Assembly: GCF_017052585.1 (NCBI RefSeq)
Contig: NZ_JAFFHZ010000001.1
Coordinates: forward strand, 2,435,001 to 2,499,000
DNA from: Paenibacillus apiarius
Lineage (GTDB): Bacteria; Bacillota; Bacilli; Paenibacillales; Paenibacillaceae
DNA: 64,000 bases
Direction: 5' to 3'
The first letter of the stretch is position 1; every line of letters begins with the position of its first letter. Positions 52,821-63,043 of this stretch are shown piece by piece. The notes beneath the pieces were generated by a model, which saw only the letters and a program-made list of their open reading frames with translations, was not told the origin of the DNA and made no database searches. The position numbers were made by a program, and so were the translations under genes.

Positions 52821-54029
52821 TTGAGACAGGCACTAGCTGCGGAACAACCGGTTCCGTCAAATAAAACGTTGATTTTGTTATTGCTGGGATTATTGCTGGC
52901 AGGCGCTAATTTGCGCACGGCCATTGCATCGGTAGGGCCGCTCATCGGCTTTATTCGGGACGACACCGGCCTGTCTAACGGGGCCATCGGCTGGATTACG
53001 ACCATTCCGCTAATCGCATTTGCATTGTTGTCCCCGTTCGCGCCTTCCATTGCGCGTACCGTCGGCACGGAGCGCACATTGGTGGCGAGCCTGCTCGTGC
53101 TGACATTGGGCATCGGAATTCGGGCCATTGATTCCGTCCCGCTGCTGTTCATCGGCACGGCGGGGATCGGGATAGCGATTGCCATATGCAACGTGCTTCT
53201 GCCGAGCATCATCAAGCAGAAGTTCGTGAATCGGATTGGATTCATGACCGGGTTATACAGCATGACGATGAGTATTTTCGCTTCGATAGCGGCGGGCGTC
53301 AGCGTGCCGTTAGCGGAGGGGTTGGGCTGGGGATGGCGCAATTCGCTGCTCGTATGGGGGGCGCTGTCTCTGCTGGGTATGTTAGTCTGGCTGCCGCTCA
53401 TCCGTTCTGGAGCGCCGCGGGCAGGGGGCAAGCACCACGCGAAGTCCGAGAAGGGCACGAATGTGTGGACATCGGGCTTGGCATGGAAGATAACGATATT
53501 TATGGGATTGCAATCGCTTAATTATTACGTGTCTGTCGCTTGGCTGCCAGATATTTTATTGAGCAAGGGCTGGTCTCCGATAAATGCCGGATGGATGCTG
53601 TCCGTAATGCAGTTGGTGAGTATCCCAATCACGTTCCTTATTCCGACCGCCGCCGAGCGGATGAAGGATCAGCGGTTGGCGGCTGCGTCCGGAGCGATTA
53701 TCAGCTTTGTGGGATATGCGGGATTACTGTTCGGCCATCCGGCAATCGTGACTGCCGCCGTTGTTCTGATGGGTATCGGGCAAGGCATCTGCATCAGTCT
53801 GGCATTGATGTTCATTGCATTGCGGGCGAAGAGCGCCGTCCAGGCAGCCACCCTGTCCGGCATGTCGCAATCGATGGGATATACGCTGGCCGCATTGGGG
53901 CCGATTTGCCTCGGAATGCTGCATGACGTTACAGCATCGTGGACATGGCCGATTGCTGCCTTGCTTGTATCTTCCTTTGTCATTTTACTGGCGGGAATCG
54001 GGGCTGGCCGCAATCGTCATGTGGAATAA
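52821..54029 (+). CDS. MFS transporter, CynX/NimT-like
   Basis: 402 residues with about twelve membrane helices. The N-terminal LLLLGLLLAGANLRTAIASV GPLIGFI segment is the signature of the CynX/NimT (cyanate/nitroimidazole) MFS subfamily. Substrate unknown; other members handle small anions or drugs. Start TTG 52821, about 10 nt after TAAGGAG. Probably co-transcribed with the GntR gene. Confidence 0.9.
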   Translation: MRQALAAEQPVPSNKTLILLLLGLLLAGANLRTAIASVGPLIGFIRDDTGLSNGAIGWITTIPLIAFALLSPFAPSIARTVGTERTLVASLLVLTLGIGIRAIDSVPLLFIGTAGIGIAIAICNVLLPSIIKQKFVNRIGFMTGLYSMTMSIFASIAAGVSVPLAEGLGWGWRNSLLVWGALSLLGMLVWLPLIRSGAPRAGGKHHAKSEKGTNVWTSGLAWKITIFMGLQSLNYYVSVAWLPDILLSKGWSPINAGWMLSVMQLVSIPITFLIPTAAERMKDQRLAAASGAIISFVGYAGLLFGHPAIVTAAVVLMGIGQGICISLALMFIALRAKSAVQAATLSGMSQSMGYTLAALGPICLGMLHDVTASWTWPIAALLVSSFVILLAGIGAGRNRHVE

Positions 54030-54049
54030 GGCAGGCCCCATTTTCACGT

Positions 54050-56110
54050 TCAATTGGTCCACCACCGTTTGAAGTGCTGCCACCATGACCGTTTCCCGGC
54101 TTCTTGCGTCTCCTGAACCGGTGTTTGCTGCGGCGAGCCAGGTTGTACGGCTCCGTGCTGGTCACACCATTCCGTCGGCTCAGTTCCCTTCACGAACGTT
54201 TCCAGACGCTTGGAGGCACAATTCTCTCCGGCAAGCTTCCCTGTATCCGGATCGATATAAATGCTGACCACGTTGTCCGGCACCGTAAAGATTTTGGGAG
54301 GTACGCTCGTCAGCGCCTTCTCCGTATAGTCGGCGAAGATGGGCGCCGCTTTATGCGATTCCGACACCGAAATCATCTTGCCGCGGTCATAGCCGACCCA
54401 GACCGCGGTCGACAATTCCGGCGTGTAGCCGACAATCCACGCGTCGGAGTCCGTCGTTCCCGTCTTGCCGGCGACGGGCCGCTTGATGTTGGCAGCGACC
54501 CGGTTGCCTGTGCCGCCGGATTCGAACACGCTCTCCATGAGGCTCGTCAGCACGTAGGCGTCGGACGGATCGATCACCTGCTCCGACTCCACGGGTGGCG
54601 CTTCATACAGCACCCGCCGATCCGGGGCCGTTACCTTCAAGATGGAGCGCGGAATCACGCGTTTGCCCTCGTTGCTGAACACGGCGTAAGCAGAAGCCAT
54701 TTCGAACGGGCTGACGGGGAACGTGCCGAGCGCCAAAGAAGGCAGCGGCTTCATGCCGCTGTCGATGCCGAGACGCTTGGCCAGCGAGATGACATGCTCT
54801 GGGCCTATTTGCATGATGGTATTGACCGCATAGATGTTGTCGGATGCTGCAATCGCTTGACGAAGATCGATATCGCCATAATATTTTCCGCCGTAATTGC
54901 GGGGCTTGTACACTTGGCGTCCTTCATCATAGCTGAATGAAGTCGGGGCGCTTACGAAATGCGTAGCTGCCGTGACAGCCCGTTTTTCCAATGCCGCCAG
55001 ATAGACGATAGGCTTGAAGGCCGATCCGGGCTGGCGCGTATCCGCGAATACGCGGTTATATTGATTGACGCGGTAGTTTTTGCCGCCGACCATCGCTTTT
55101 ATATATCCGTTGCGCGGATCAATCGATACGAGCGCAGCCTGCAGGTCGCCCTCGGCGGGAATTTGCTTCGCGACAGCTTCCTCCGCCGCCTTCTGCGCCC
55201 GTTTATCAAGCGTCGTATAGACGCGCAGGCCTCCGGCTTCCACGACCTCGTCGGGGATGCCCAGCGCATCCAGCTCCCGCCGGATATAATCGCGAAAATA
55301 GGGGGCGGCGAGCGTCTCGGCCCGCTCCTCCTGGGGCCGGAAGACGAGCAATTCGTCATATGCGCGCTTGGCCGTATCCTGCGTAATATCGCCTATATCG
55401 ACCATATTCTGCAGCACGATTTTTTGGCGGTCCTTTGCATTCTTCATATTTAAATAAGGCGAGTAATAACTGGGACCGCGTGGAATTCCTGCAAGCAAGG
55501 CGCTCTCCGCCAGTGACAATTTCCGTGCGGGCTTGTCGAAATACAACTGGGCCGCCGCTTCGATGCCGTAGGCGCCATGGCCGTAATATACTTGATTCAG
55601 ATACATCTCGAGAATTTCGTCTTTGCTGTATTTCATCTCAAGCTGGAGCGCGTAGAGCGCCTCCTTCGCCTTCCGGATCCAGGTCCGTTCATGGCTGAGA
55701 TACAGATTACGGGCGAGCTGTTGCGTTAAGGTGCTCGCTCCTTGCTTTTTCGACAGATGCTCCAGATTGACCAGAAAAGCCCGCGCTACTCCTTTAACAT
55801 CGATGCCCAAGTGATGATAGAACTGGCGATCCTCGGTCGCTATCGTCGCTTGCACGACTTCAGGCGCGATATCAGCCAGCTCCACCGCAGACTGCTGTGT
55901 CTGCCCCGACGTAAGCATCGTCAGCACGTCCCCATGATAATCCAGCAGTTGAGACGATTGCTGCGCGCTGGATACGGGCAGATCCGTCATATATAGATAG
56001 CCGAGCACGGAAGCCGAAGCGCCGAGGCCGAGCGCAAGCGTGCCAATGATGCTCCATAGGAACAGGCGGCCCCGGCGTTTTGTCTTTGTGCAGTTTTTTT
56101 TCGTATTCAT
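54050..56110 (-). CDS. pbpG: Bifunctional penicillin-binding protein (class A), PbpG-like
   Basis: 686 residues. Polymerises and crosslinks peptidoglycan. Single N-terminal membrane anchor (LFLWSIIGTLALGLGASASV), GT51 transglycosylase domain with IATEDRQFYHHLGID, KQGASTLTQQLARN and the RKAKEALYALQLE motif, then the transpeptidase domain with S363 in PGSAFKP, SDN in AASDNIYAV and KTG in AGKTGTTDSD. A proline/glutamine-rich tail and WWQHFKRWWTN end the protein. By context (ywhD, speE, speB) it corresponds to Bacillus pbpG (PBP2d, forespore expressed), though PbpF or Pbp1-like origin cannot be excluded. GGGGGAG precedes the ATG. Confidence 0.9.
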   Translation of the reverse strand: MNTKKNCTKTKRRGRLFLWSIIGTLALGLGASASVLGYLYMTDLPVSSAQQSSQLLDYHGDVLTMLTSGQTQQSAVELADIAPEVVQATIATEDRQFYHHLGIDVKGVARAFLVNLEHLSKKQGASTLTQQLARNLYLSHERTWIRKAKEALYALQLEMKYSKDEILEMYLNQVYYGHGAYGIEAAAQLYFDKPARKLSLAESALLAGIPRGPSYYSPYLNMKNAKDRQKIVLQNMVDIGDITQDTAKRAYDELLVFRPQEERAETLAAPYFRDYIRRELDALGIPDEVVEAGGLRVYTTLDKRAQKAAEEAVAKQIPAEGDLQAALVSIDPRNGYIKAMVGGKNYRVNQYNRVFADTRQPGSAFKPIVYLAALEKRAVTAATHFVSAPTSFSYDEGRQVYKPRNYGGKYYGDIDLRQAIAASDNIYAVNTIMQIGPEHVISLAKRLGIDSGMKPLPSLALGTFPVSPFEMASAYAVFSNEGKRVIPRSILKVTAPDRRVLYEAPPVESEQVIDPSDAYVLTSLMESVFESGGTGNRVAANIKRPVAGKTGTTDSDAWIVGYTPELSTAVWVGYDRGKMISVSESHKAAPIFADYTEKALTSVPPKIFTVPDNVVSIYIDPDTGKLAGENCASKRLETFVKGTEPTEWCDQHGAVQPGSPQQTPVQETQEAGKRSWWQHFKRWWTN

Positions 56111-56434
56111 GTCGGGCTCCCCCTCTTCATCCGCTGCTGTCCTCCGGTCAAGTCAGCTAAAGTCGTCCTTACTATCAGTATGGAGTAGGATAAAAAAGGA
56201 TATTCACCGCACAATTGTTATTTTTCCGCATACGGCCGCTTCATTGGCTCTACACAGGATGAAATGGGTTGAAAATAATTACTTGGGAGATAGTTGCTTT
56301 TTGGGGGGGAAACGCTATAATACTCTTGTTTGGTGCAAAATGGAGATGAAGTGTTACGAATGTATACATGGGAACCATTACGAGCATTTCGACTGGACCA
56401 ACGATACCATATCGGAAGAAAGAAGGTTGATTTT

Positions 56435-57262
56435 ATGGAATTGTGGTTTACAGAGAAGCAGACGCCGACCTTCGGCATTACGGCAAAAATTCGCGAAACG
56501 TTCGTGAATGAACAGACGCCGTTTCAGCATCTGACGATGTTGGATACCGAGGAATTCGGACGAATGCTCGTATTGGACGGCATGGTTATGACTACGATCA
56601 AAGACGAATTCGTCTACCATGAGATGGTCGCGCACCCAGCCCTCGTTACACATCCGAATCCGAAGAAAGTGCTCGTAGTCGGAGGCGGAGACGGTGGCGT
56701 CATTCGTGAAATCATGAAGCACCCTTCCGTTGAAAAAGCGGTTCTCGTCGAAATCGACGGAAAGGTCATTGAATATTCCAAAAAATATTTGCCGGAAATT
56801 GCGGGAGAACTCGACAACCCGCGTGTCGAAGTTATCGTCAACGATGGCTATATGCATATCCTGAACAGCAAAGACGAGTATGATCTCATCATGGTTGATT
56901 CCACGGAGCCTGTCGGCCCTGCGGCGCCGTTGTTCGAACGCGGCTTCTATCAAGGCATTTACGAAGCGTTGAAGGAAGACGGCTTGTTCGTGGCACAGAC
57001 GGACAACCCTTGGTTCAAGGCGGATCTGATTCAGCAAGTCAACCGTGACGTCAAGGAAATCTTCCCGATCGTGCGCGTGTACGGCGCGAACATTCCGACT
57101 TACCCAAGCGGCTTGTGGACGTTCACTATCGGCAGCAAGCAATACGATCCTATGAATATAGATGAAGCGAGCATTCCGGAAATGGAAACGAAATACTACT
57201 CGCCGCGTCTGCATAACGCAGCCTTCTGCTTGCCTAAATTTGTAGAAGATCTCTGCAAATAA
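56435..57262 (+). CDS. speE: Spermidine synthase
   Basis: 275 residues. Transfers the aminopropyl group from decarboxylated S-adenosylmethionine to putrescine. Motifs: [37 protein letters not shown] (dcSAM loop), [15 protein letters not shown] and the catalytic [15 protein letters not shown]. Start ATG 56435 agrees with Bacillus SpeE (276 residues); the in-frame extension upstream lacks family similarity. GAAGG is upstream. speB follows after 39 nt. Confidence 0.96.
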   Translation: MELWFTEKQTPTFGITAKIRETFVNEQTPFQHLTMLDTEEFGRMLVLDGMVMTTIKDEFVYHEMVAHPALVTHPNPKKVLVVGGGDGGVIREIMKHPSVEKAVLVEIDGKVIEYSKKYLPEIAGELDNPRVEVIVNDGYMHILNSKDEYDLIMVDSTEPVGPAAPLFERGFYQGIYEALKEDGLFVAQTDNPWFKADLIQQVNRDVKEIFPIVRVYGANIPTYPSGLWTFTIGSKQYDPMNIDEASIPEMETKYYSPRLHNAAFCLPKFVEDLCK

Positions 57263-57301
57263 TAACGAGGCAAAGGGAAAGAACGAAGGAGGCCATCAAC
57301 G

Positions 57302-58192
57302 ATGAAAATAGATCAAAAATATTCCGGCAACGTGTTCATCTGCAGCTCGGATGATTATGAAGCCGCAACAGCGGTCATTTACGGCATGCCGATGGACTAT
57401 ACGGTCTCATTCCGTCCCGGTTCGCGCTTCGGCCCCGGCCGTATACGCGAGGCGTCTGTCGGTCTGGAGGAGTACAGCCCTTATCTCGATCGGAGCATTG
57501 AAGAACTGAACTACTTCGATGCCGGCGACTTGCTGCTGCCTTTCGGCAATGCAGCGAAGAGTCTGGACATTATCGGTGATTACGTTCGCGGGCTGCTTGC
57601 GGATGGCAAGTTCCCGATTGGCATGGGCGGCGAGCATCTCGTCACTTGGCCGGTCATCCAGGAAGTGTACAAGAAGTACCCGGACCTCGCGATCATCCAT
57701 ATCGATGCGCACGCTGATCTGCGCGAGCAGTACGAGGGCGAGCCACTGTCCCACTCGACGCCGATTCGCAAGGCGGCGGGGCTGATGGGCAGCAAGAACA
57801 TTTATCAGTTCGGCATCCGTTCCGGATCCCGGGAAGAATGGACGTATGCTCGGGAGAACATCAACTTCTACCCGTTCGATGTGGCGGAACCATTGAAGAA
57901 GGCGCTGCCTGAGCTGGCAGGCCGTCCCGTGTATGTCACGATCGATATCGACGTCCTCGATCCAAGCTGCGCGCCAGGCACCGGTACGGCGGAAGCGGGC
58001 GGCATCACGTCGAAGGAGCTGTTGGAGGCGGTGCATCTTATCGCTCGTTCGGACGCGAACGTGGTCGGCTGCGACTTGGTGGAAGTAGCGCCGATATACG
58101 ACCCGACGGAGCAGACGCCGATTACGGCAAGCAAGATTATCCGTGAAATGCTGCTTGGTTTCGTGGAAGGGCCGTCTGTGCTTCGAAAATAG
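57302..58192 (+). CDS. speB: Agmatinase
   Basis: 296 residues of the ureohydrolase (arginase) family. Hydrolyses agmatine to putrescine and urea, supplying the substrate for SpeE. Manganese ligands are in GMGGEHL, DAHADLR and DIDVLDPSCAPG. Length is normal. It is the second gene of the speE-speB unit with AAGGAGG upstream. The arginine decarboxylase gene is not in the window. Confidence 0.96.
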   Translation: MKIDQKYSGNVFICSSDDYEAATAVIYGMPMDYTVSFRPGSRFGPGRIREASVGLEEYSPYLDRSIEELNYFDAGDLLLPFGNAAKSLDIIGDYVRGLLADGKFPIGMGGEHLVTWPVIQEVYKKYPDLAIIHIDAHADLREQYEGEPLSHSTPIRKAAGLMGSKNIYQFGIRSGSREEWTYARENINFYPFDVAEPLKKALPELAGRPVYVTIDIDVLDPSCAPGTGTAEAGGITSKELLEAVHLIARSDANVVGCDLVEVAPIYDPTEQTPITASKIIREMLLGFVEGPSVLRK

Positions 58193-58287
58193 AAGCGGCT
58201 TCTAGGGGAGAATGGACAAAGGCAACATAAAGCAGATATGGTAAGACGGATTGATATAGAATGGCGGTTTGCATCTGCGAATAATAT

Positions 58288-58334
58288 AGGGGCAGCTCCT
58301 TAAGCAAATTACCTGCTTAGGGGCTGCCCCTTTA
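58288..58334 (+). terminator. speEB terminator
   Basis: AGGGGCAGC pairs with GCTGCCCCT and inner AAGCA with TGCTT; T follows. It also faces the convergent small membrane gene. Confidence 0.88.
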
Positions 58335-58385
58335 CTGTACGTTCTTTTATGATTGTGGCTACACTAATGAGAACGCAGTTAGAAA

Positions 58386-58652
58386 TTAACGCGAAATCGC
58401 GGAACGCATTCGCGGTGTTTTCGGAACGTGGGAAGTAAGCTTCGTGTGCCGAATCATGATATATATGATCAAGCCGAATAACGGAGCAATACTGACGATA
58501 AGCGTGATTCCTGCCGAGAACAAGATGGAGCGGTCGATCCGATAACTGTCGATAGAGGTCCAGATCGCGCATGCCCCGTGCAGGATTAACATAAAGAACA
58601 CGAACTTCCCGGCGGGTGTGCTTACCCAAGACATTAATTCTACCCACAACAT
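58386..58652 (-). CDS. Small membrane protein, 88 aa
   Basis: Not recognised. Two membrane segments (GKFVFFMLILHGACAIWTSI and ILFSAGITLIVSIAPLFGLI IYIMI) and a short basic tail (RHTKLTSHVPKTPRMRS). The ribosome site AAGGAGGTAG lies about 6 nt before the ATG, which makes it a convincing gene despite its size. It stands alone between speB and ywiB. The pattern is reminiscent of the N-terminal PLDc_N segment of phospholipase D-like proteins, but I would not rely on that. Confidence 0.72.
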   Translation of the reverse strand: MLWVELMSWVSTPAGKFVFFMLILHGACAIWTSIDSYRIDRSILFSAGITLIVSIAPLFGLIIYIMIRHTKLTSHVPKTPRMRSAISR

Positions 58653-58768
58653 CGTTACTACCTCCTTAATTAGGGAACGGGTTGCCTCAAATTATTAAGG
58701 GCTAAAGGGATTATAGTGTAACAATGGGGAATGAATCCATCGTTTTTTCTATCAACAACCTTACAATT

Positions 58769-58796
58769 TTGAAAGGTTTGCTTTTCGTTGTACAAT
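58769..58796 (+). promoter_or_regulatory. Promoter of ywiB-argS
   Basis: TTGAAA at 58769-58774, 16-nt spacer, TACAAT at 58791-58796. Transcription would start about 87 nt before ywiB. Confidence 0.65.
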
Positions 58797-58889
58797 AAAC
58801 GTTGAACTTTTCAGGTCAAACCGGTTGCAAAAGGTGTGTTATTACCGGATAATTTAATAATCAGACTTTGCAGAATTGGAGTTATAACG

Positions 58890-59408
58890 ATGACGGAACG
58901 CCAATCGGAACCGGCGAACAAGCGCAAGGTGCACATCGTCATTGACAGCCGTCAAGATGATGAGCGTGTAACCCAAGAGGTAAATGGAGAGTTGTACCGC
59001 AAAGGGGAGCATTTCTATGTACGATATACCGAGCCGGTGAATCATCCGGACGGTAAGAAGGATAGCGATATAGGTGCAAGCTCGCCTACGCAGGTGATGA
59101 TAAAAATAAGCAAGCGGCAAATCAAATTGACGCGGCGCGGACAAGTGGAGTCGGAGCAGACATTTTCCCATCGCGAGCAGCGGGGAGGCTATTACCGCTC
59201 TGAAGCGCTTCGCTTTCCGATGACTACGTATACCTCTCTTATGGAATGGAACGAGCCGTGGCCATTTGATGGACCGCTTCAGTTCGATCAATTAACGCTC
59301 ACTTGGGCATATCAGCTTTATATTGAAGAGCAATGTACGGGACAATTCGAGATCAAGTTGAATGTGACACCCGCAGATACGCATAACAGAATGGCGCAGG
59401 AGGAATAG
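58890..59408 (+). CDS. ywiB: DUF1934 family protein (YwiB)
   Basis: 172 residues, cytoplasmic, predicted calycin-like beta-barrel: [49 protein letters not shown], and the end [25 protein letters not shown]. Always found just before argS in Bacillales; function unknown. GGAG lies 9 nt before ATG 58890; the frame runs 18 codons further upstream but without similarity. argS begins 5 nt after the stop. Confidence 0.87.
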   Translation: MTERQSEPANKRKVHIVIDSRQDDERVTQEVNGELYRKGEHFYVRYTEPVNHPDGKKDSDIGASSPTQVMIKISKRQIKLTRRGQVESEQTFSHREQRGGYYRSEALRFPMTTYTSLMEWNEPWPFDGPLQFDQLTLTWAYQLYIEEQCTGQFEIKLNVTPADTHNRMAQEE

Positions 59409-59413
59409 AGACA

Positions 59414-61093
59414 ATGAGCATGAGTGTAATGGAGAAAATGAATGACAAAGTAAAGACTGCAATTGATGAAGCGATCGTGAAGGCTGGATTGGCTGCGCGC
59501 GAAGAGCTTCCTTCCTTTGTCATCGAGGTGCCCAAGGACAAATCGCACGGTGACTTGGCGACGAACGCTGCGATGCAGTTGACCCGGATTGCGAAGCGCA
59601 ATCCGCGCCAGATCGCCGAAGCGATTATAGAGAACTTGGATACAGCGGCGGCTTCTATTGAAAGCGCCGAAATTGCGGGCCCGGGATTTATTAACTTCCG
59701 CATGAACAAAAGCTATCTGTATGATGTGGTGCGGGAAATTAGCGACAAAGGCCCGGACTACGGCCGTATAAGCATTGGCGCCGGGCAGCGCGTTCAAGTG
59801 GAATTCGTCTCGGCGAATCCGACGGGAAGCCTGCACCTTGGGCATGCCCGTGGTGCAGCGGTGGGTGATGCGCTGTGCAACCTGCTTGATTATGCAGGCT
59901 ATGAGATGACGCGCGAATACTATATTAATGATGCCGGCAACCAAGTGGCGAACTTGGCAAAGTCGATTGAGTGCCGATATAAGCAGGCGCTCGGTCAAGA
60001 TGCGGACATGCCGGAAGACGGTTACTTCGGCGAAGATATTAAAGGCTTCGCGCAGGATTTGGTGGACAAGGAAGGCGATCGTCTGCTGCAGCTTGCCGAA
60101 GAAGAGCGTGCCAAGTATTTTCGCCAGTTCGGATTGGAGAAGGAGCTGGACAAAATTAAACGCGATCTCGGCCGCTTCGGCGTGCCGTTCGACGTATGGT
60201 TCAGCGAAACGTCATTGTACGAGAACGGGGAAGTGACGAAGGCGCTCGACACGCTGCGCGCGACTGGTCACGTATATGAAGAAGACGGGGCGACATGGCT
60301 GCGCACGACGACGTTCGGCGACGACAAAAACCGCGTCTTGGTGAAAAATGACGGTTCCTACACTTATTTGACGCCTGATGTTGCATACCATATGGACAAG
60401 TACAGCCGCGGCTTCGACCGCATGATCAACATTTGGGGAGCCGATCACCATGGATACATTCCCCGCATGAAAGCGGCAATGGAAGCTGTCGGCAATGATC
60501 CGGACAAGCTGGTCGTGCTCATCGCCCAGATGGTTAGCTTATATCAGAATGGCGAGAAGGTGAAGATGTCGAAACGTACCGGCAAAGCGGTTACGATGGA
60601 GGATTTGATGGAGGAAGTGGGCGTTGACGCGATTCGTTACTTCTTCACGATGCGCTCCATGGATTCACATCTTGACTTCGACATGGATTTGGCGATCTCG
60701 ACTTCGAACGAGAACCCTGTGTTCTACGTGCAATACGCGCATGCGCGCATTTGCAGCATTTACCGTCAAGCAGAAGAGCAGGGAGTGGCGTTGAAGCCGT
60801 TGGGCGAAATTGACCTGACGAAGCTGACGGCAGAGCATGAGTATGATTTGCTGCGCAAGCTGGGCGAGCTGCCGGAAGAGATAGCAGTGGCAGCCCGCGA
60901 TTACGCGCCGCATCGCTTAATCCGTTATGTGTACGATTTGGCGACGCTCTTCCACAGCTACTACAAGGCAGCGCGTGTCATTACGGAAGACGCCGAACAG
61001 ACTCAGGCGCGTCTGGCGCTGTTAGGAGCAGTGCGCATCGTTATCGCGAACGTGCTTCGGTTGGTGGGGGTATCGGCGCCCGAACGGATGTAA
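59414..61093 (+). CDS. argS: Arginyl-tRNA synthetase
   Basis: 559 residues, class I synthetase charging tRNA-Arg. N-terminal additional domain ([18 protein letters not shown]), HIGH motif as [10 protein letters not shown] with EFVSANPTG before it, KMSK motif as [11 protein letters not shown], and the C-terminal anticodon-binding helices ending [10 protein letters not shown]. ArgS usually lacks a canonical KMSKS, but this subgroup retains KMSKR. CAGGAGGAA lies before the ATG. Operon with ywiB, with a strong terminator downstream. Confidence 0.97.
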   Translation: MSMSVMEKMNDKVKTAIDEAIVKAGLAAREELPSFVIEVPKDKSHGDLATNAAMQLTRIAKRNPRQIAEAIIENLDTAAASIESAEIAGPGFINFRMNKSYLYDVVREISDKGPDYGRISIGAGQRVQVEFVSANPTGSLHLGHARGAAVGDALCNLLDYAGYEMTREYYINDAGNQVANLAKSIECRYKQALGQDADMPEDGYFGEDIKGFAQDLVDKEGDRLLQLAEEERAKYFRQFGLEKELDKIKRDLGRFGVPFDVWFSETSLYENGEVTKALDTLRATGHVYEEDGATWLRTTTFGDDKNRVLVKNDGSYTYLTPDVAYHMDKYSRGFDRMINIWGADHHGYIPRMKAAMEAVGNDPDKLVVLIAQMVSLYQNGEKVKMSKRTGKAVTMEDLMEEVGVDAIRYFFTMRSMDSHLDFDMDLAISTSNENPVFYVQYAHARICSIYRQAEEQGVALKPLGEIDLTKLTAEHEYDLLRKLGELPEEIAVAARDYAPHRLIRYVYDLATLFHSYYKAARVITEDAEQTQARLALLGAVRIVIANVLRLVGVSAPERM

Positions 61094-61130
61094 TATTCAT
61101 AACGAAAACGAATACGGCTGATATGGATAT

Positions 61131-61166
61131 GCTGGCGTCTCTATGGTGGAGACGCCAGCTTTTTAT
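61131..61166 (+). terminator. argS terminator
   Basis: GCTGGCGTCTC pairs with GAGACGCCAGC (perfect but for one bulge) around ATGGTG, followed by TTTTTA. Confidence 0.93.
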
Positions 61167-61192
61167 TTCCAAGCGAAGTCTGGGAGCATCTC

Positions 61193-61220
61193 TTGTATAA
61201 TGGATGTAGCGTCATATACA
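61193..61220 (+). promoter_or_regulatory. Promoter of the lytS-like gene
   Basis: TTGTAT at 61193-61198, 16-nt spacer, TATACA at 61215-61220, about 30 nt before the first gene. Confidence 0.5.
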
Positions 61221-61249
61221 GATACAGAGCAGACGGAATAAGGATGGTG

Positions 61250-63043
61250 ATGGCATTGATTCATCTGTTGCCGTTAATGATAGAACGGGTCGGCATTTTG
61301 CTGATCATTGCCTTTTTGCTGTCGCGTATGAAGTCTTTCCGCCACATCGTTCATCACGAACATGGCTTGACCGAGAAATGGACGCTCATCGTCATATTCG
61401 GCGCGTTCGGGGTCATCAGCAACTATACCGGAGTTCAGATCCATGACAGCTCCATCTATTCGCAAGCATGGCATACGGATATAGAGACGGGGAGCGCCAT
61501 CGCTAACACGCGTATTATGGGTGTCGTCATTGGAGGATTGCTTGGGGGACCGCTTGTAGGTTCCGGCGTCGGCTTGATTGCAGGCCTGCACCGACTTTCT
61601 CTGGGCGGATATACTGCGGTGGCATGCGGCGTTTCGACTATTATGGCAGGCATTGTTACCGGACTTATTGGTAAGCGCTTTCGCATGCAAGGGAAGCGGG
61701 CCGCGTGGTTAACCGCAGGAATCGGCATTCTAATGGAATGCGCGCAAATGGGCATCATTCTGCTTGTTGCCGAGCCGTGGGCCGCCGCCTGGGAACTAGT
61801 GCAGATGATTGGCGTCCCGATGGTTGTGGTGAACGGCTTCGGAACTTTGCTGTTTATGCTCATTATTCAGTCCATATTTCAGGAAGAAGAGCGTTCAAGA
61901 GCATTGCAGACACATAAGGCGCTATATATTGCAGATCACACGCTTCCTTTCTTCCGCCAAGGCTTAAACGCGCATTCGTGCAGGGAAGCAGCCCAAATCA
62001 TTTTGAAGGAGACGAACGCCGACGCCATCTCGATTACGAATCAGCATCAAATTTTGGCCCATGTCGGGACCGGCGCGGATCACCATATTGCGCAGCAGAG
62101 CATCTCCACGCGGCTTACGAAGAAGGTGCTTGAAGAAGGCATCGTGCACAAGGCGTCCTCGCGCGAAGAGATCCAGTGCTCTAACCCGGACTGTCCGCTG
62201 CAGGCCGCTCTCGTGCTGCCGCTAAAGGTGCATGACAGCACGATAGGGACGCTAAAGTTATACTTCAAGCGCGCTACGAGGCTGGATCAAGTCGAACGGG
62301 AGCTGGCTGAGGGACTGAGCAAGCTTTTCTCCACCCAGTTGGAGCTGGCGGAAGCGGAGCTTCAGAGCAAGCTGTTGAAGGATGCCGAGATTAAGGCGCT
62401 GCAGGCCCAAGTGCACCCCCACTTTTTGTTCAATGCGTTCAATACGATCTCTGTGCTGTGCCGAACAGACCCGGAGCAAGCGAGAAAGCTGCTGCAGCAG
62501 CTCAGCGTATTTTTCCGCAGCAATCTTCAGGGTGCCCGCAAGATGCTCATTCCTCTGCACAAGGAACTGGAGCATGTAGAAGCCTATCTGTCTTTGGAGC
62601 AGGCGAGATTTCCCGGAAAGTTTACGGTCGAAGCACATATCGACGCATCTCTGAAGGAAGTATTGGTTCCGCCGTTTACACTGCAGCCATTGGTGGAGAA
62701 TTCGATTCGGCATGCCTTTTCCAAAGGATTTGCCGAGCCGGTGGGTCGAGTGACAATCAGTGCGACCGTTGAAGAGGAGAGCATGATTTTGGTGACGAAG
62801 GATAACGGAAAAGGCATCTCGGCTGATATTGTGGGAGCTCTCGGTAAGCAAGCCGTACAATCGGCGGAAGGGACCGGCACGGCCCTCTGCAATATTAAGA
62901 GGCGCATTGAAGAACTGTACGGTAACCAAGCTTCCTTCCATATTGCAAGCGAGACCGCCCAGGGAACGACAGTCCGCATCACCTTGCCTGTCCATTTTGT
63001 CGAAAGAGGTGATAGTCTTGTTGAAAGCATTTATCGTGGATGA
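61250..63043 (+). CDS. LytS/BtsS-type sensor histidine kinase
   Basis: About 597 residues. Five to six N-terminal membrane helices with the 5TM-5TMR_LYT signature (FGAFGVISNYTGV; ANTRIMGVVIGGLLGGPLVG), a GAF domain (about residues 220-370), the His_kinase domain with histidine near 391 in QVHPHFLFNAFNTISVL, and HATPase_c (LVENSIRHAF; NGKGIS; GTALCNIKRRIEELYG). Homologues sense pyruvate (BtsS, YpdA, LytS of Bacillus). Start ATG 61250 (or 61244) has AAGG 6 nt upstream. It overlaps the response regulator gene by 26 nt and sits just before cstA, its likely target. Confidence 0.92.
   Translation: MALIHLLPLMIERVGILLIIAFLLSRMKSFRHIVHHEHGLTEKWTLIVIFGAFGVISNYTGVQIHDSSIYSQAWHTDIETGSAIANTRIMGVVIGGLLGGPLVGSGVGLIAGLHRLSLGGYTAVACGVSTIMAGIVTGLIGKRFRMQGKRAAWLTAGIGILMECAQMGIILLVAEPWAAAWELVQMIGVPMVVVNGFGTLLFMLIIQSIFQEEERSRALQTHKALYIADHTLPFFRQGLNAHSCREAAQIILKETNADAISITNQHQILAHVGTGADHHIAQQSISTRLTKKVLEEGIVHKASSREEIQCSNPDCPLQAALVLPLKVHDSTIGTLKLYFKRATRLDQVERELAEGLSKLFSTQLELAEAELQSKLLKDAEIKALQAQVHPHFLFNAFNTISVLCRTDPEQARKLLQQLSVFFRSNLQGARKMLIPLHKELEHVEAYLSLEQARFPGKFTVEAHIDASLKEVLVPPFTLQPLVENSIRHAFSKGFAEPVGRVTISATVEEESMILVTKDNGKGISADIVGALGKQAVQSAEGTGTALCNIKRRIEELYGNQASFHIASETAQGTTVRITLPVHFVERGDSLVESIYRG

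Noticed and set aside
54104..54940. A 278-codon plus-strand frame over pbpG
   Set aside because: It is antisense to the transpeptidase domain, Arg- and His-rich and without a ribosome site.
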